Positions 52,990-53,134 of a stretch of DNA of 53,134 nucleotides are shown here, in pieces. Location: the NCBI GenBank assembly GCA_045126355.1, contig JBGVOE010000002.1:1-53134 (forward strand), in the 5' to 3' direction. Position 1 is the first letter of the stretch. Each line of letters starts with the position of its first letter. The notes under the pieces were generated by a model. That model did not search any database and was not told where the DNA came from. It saw only the letters and a program-made list of their open reading frames with translations. Source of the DNA: CAZSIA01 sp045126355. GTDB taxonomy: Bacteria > Bacillota_I > Bacilli_A > Acholeplasmatales > Anaeroplasmataceae. A program made the translations under genes and the position numbers.

Positions 52990-53134
52990 TAATGGGTAGT
53001 GTCAAATAATTTATGAAAAATTGAAATTTGATACTATTAAAAAATCATCCAAATAATAATGGATGAAAAGTTAATGATCTTTGACAAAAAAGATTAACCT
53101 AAAAAAACCTCATCGAGGCTTAATTAGGTTAGGA
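52990..53134 (+). ncRNA. Highly structured leader or RNA, cut by the window end
   Basis: No gene is visible from 52887 to the end apart from this structure. Downstream of the G9 promoter, four hairpins follow in a row: TAGTGTCAAAT/ATTTGATACTA (52997-53007, 53026-53036), CATCCA/TGGATG (53046-53051, 53060-53065), a TTAATGATCTTT/AAAGATTAA stem (53071-53097), and AACCTAA/TTAGGTT (53096-53102, 53124-53130) enclosing CCTC-ATC-GAGG. The first hairpin could instead be a transposon terminal repeat. No known riboswitch is recognised. Confidence 0.4.

Noticed and set aside
1..53134. CRISPR arrays, tRNA or rRNA genes
   Set aside because: No regularly spaced repeats and no tRNA or rRNA signatures were seen on either strand.

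Overview
The window looks like a chromosome segment of a low-GC, Gram-positive, spore-forming bacterium of the Bacilli / Erysipelotrichia / RF39-like assemblage. Coding sequence is very A+T rich and nearly all genes lie on the + strand behind AGGAGG-type ribosome binding sites. TGA acts as a stop (for example in the pyrB/pyrC ATGA overlap), so this is not a code-reassigned mollicute. dacB-spmA-spmB-rluB, cmk-rpsA-der-gpsA and a SpoVIF-like gene keep Bacillus-type gene order and point to an endospore-forming ancestry.

Layout. 1-135 is the end of a G+C-richer structured RNA or element terminus. 267-5350 holds a hemolysin III family protein, a low-molecular-weight phosphatase, guanylate kinase, a MATE exporter, asparagine synthetase A and pyridoxal kinase. 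5376-8929 encodes a heterodimeric ABC exporter. 9054-12110 is a sugar-type ABC importer without an ATPase. 12210-13047 has a small Pcp-like peptidase and a DUF1292 protein. 13051-14572 is a stand-alone TnpB element with its right-end guide RNA. 14588-16096 is an unknown membrane-anchored protein, and 16170-18959 (- strand) is a VanZ protein carrying a very large Ig-like insertion. 19116-26788 is the sporulation/translation/GTPase block. 26864-38000 holds a PAP2 phosphatase, a putative manganese transporter, a DEAD-box helicase, mraY, murD, galK, nadD-nadE, mnmA and a DUF3592 protein. 37936-43070 is recD2, split by a group II intron of 2840 bases. 43269-51495 is a pyrimidine operon, pyrB-pyrC-carB-pyrK-pyrD-pyrF-pyrE, lacking carA and pyrR. 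The end holds an unknown membrane protein, an IS3-type remnant, and a promoter with a run of nine G followed by a chain of hairpins.

Most notable points. (1) The group II intron sits in a conserved helicase motif of recD2; removing 39932-42771 restores one 764-residue frame. (2) The pyr operon leader has no visible PyrR site. It has a transcript start reading GGGCT and a terminator containing TCCCTTT, the same arrangement that underlies CTP-sensing by reiterative transcription at Bacillus pyrG. This would be an unusual use in a pyrB operon. (3) The VanZ domain is interrupted between its first two membrane segments by about 760 residues of bacterial Ig-like repeats. (4) The terminal promoter has a G9 tract in its spacer, compatible with phase variation or with a CsoR-type metal/sulfur repressor site.

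All calls come from reading the sequence; no database or folding program was run.
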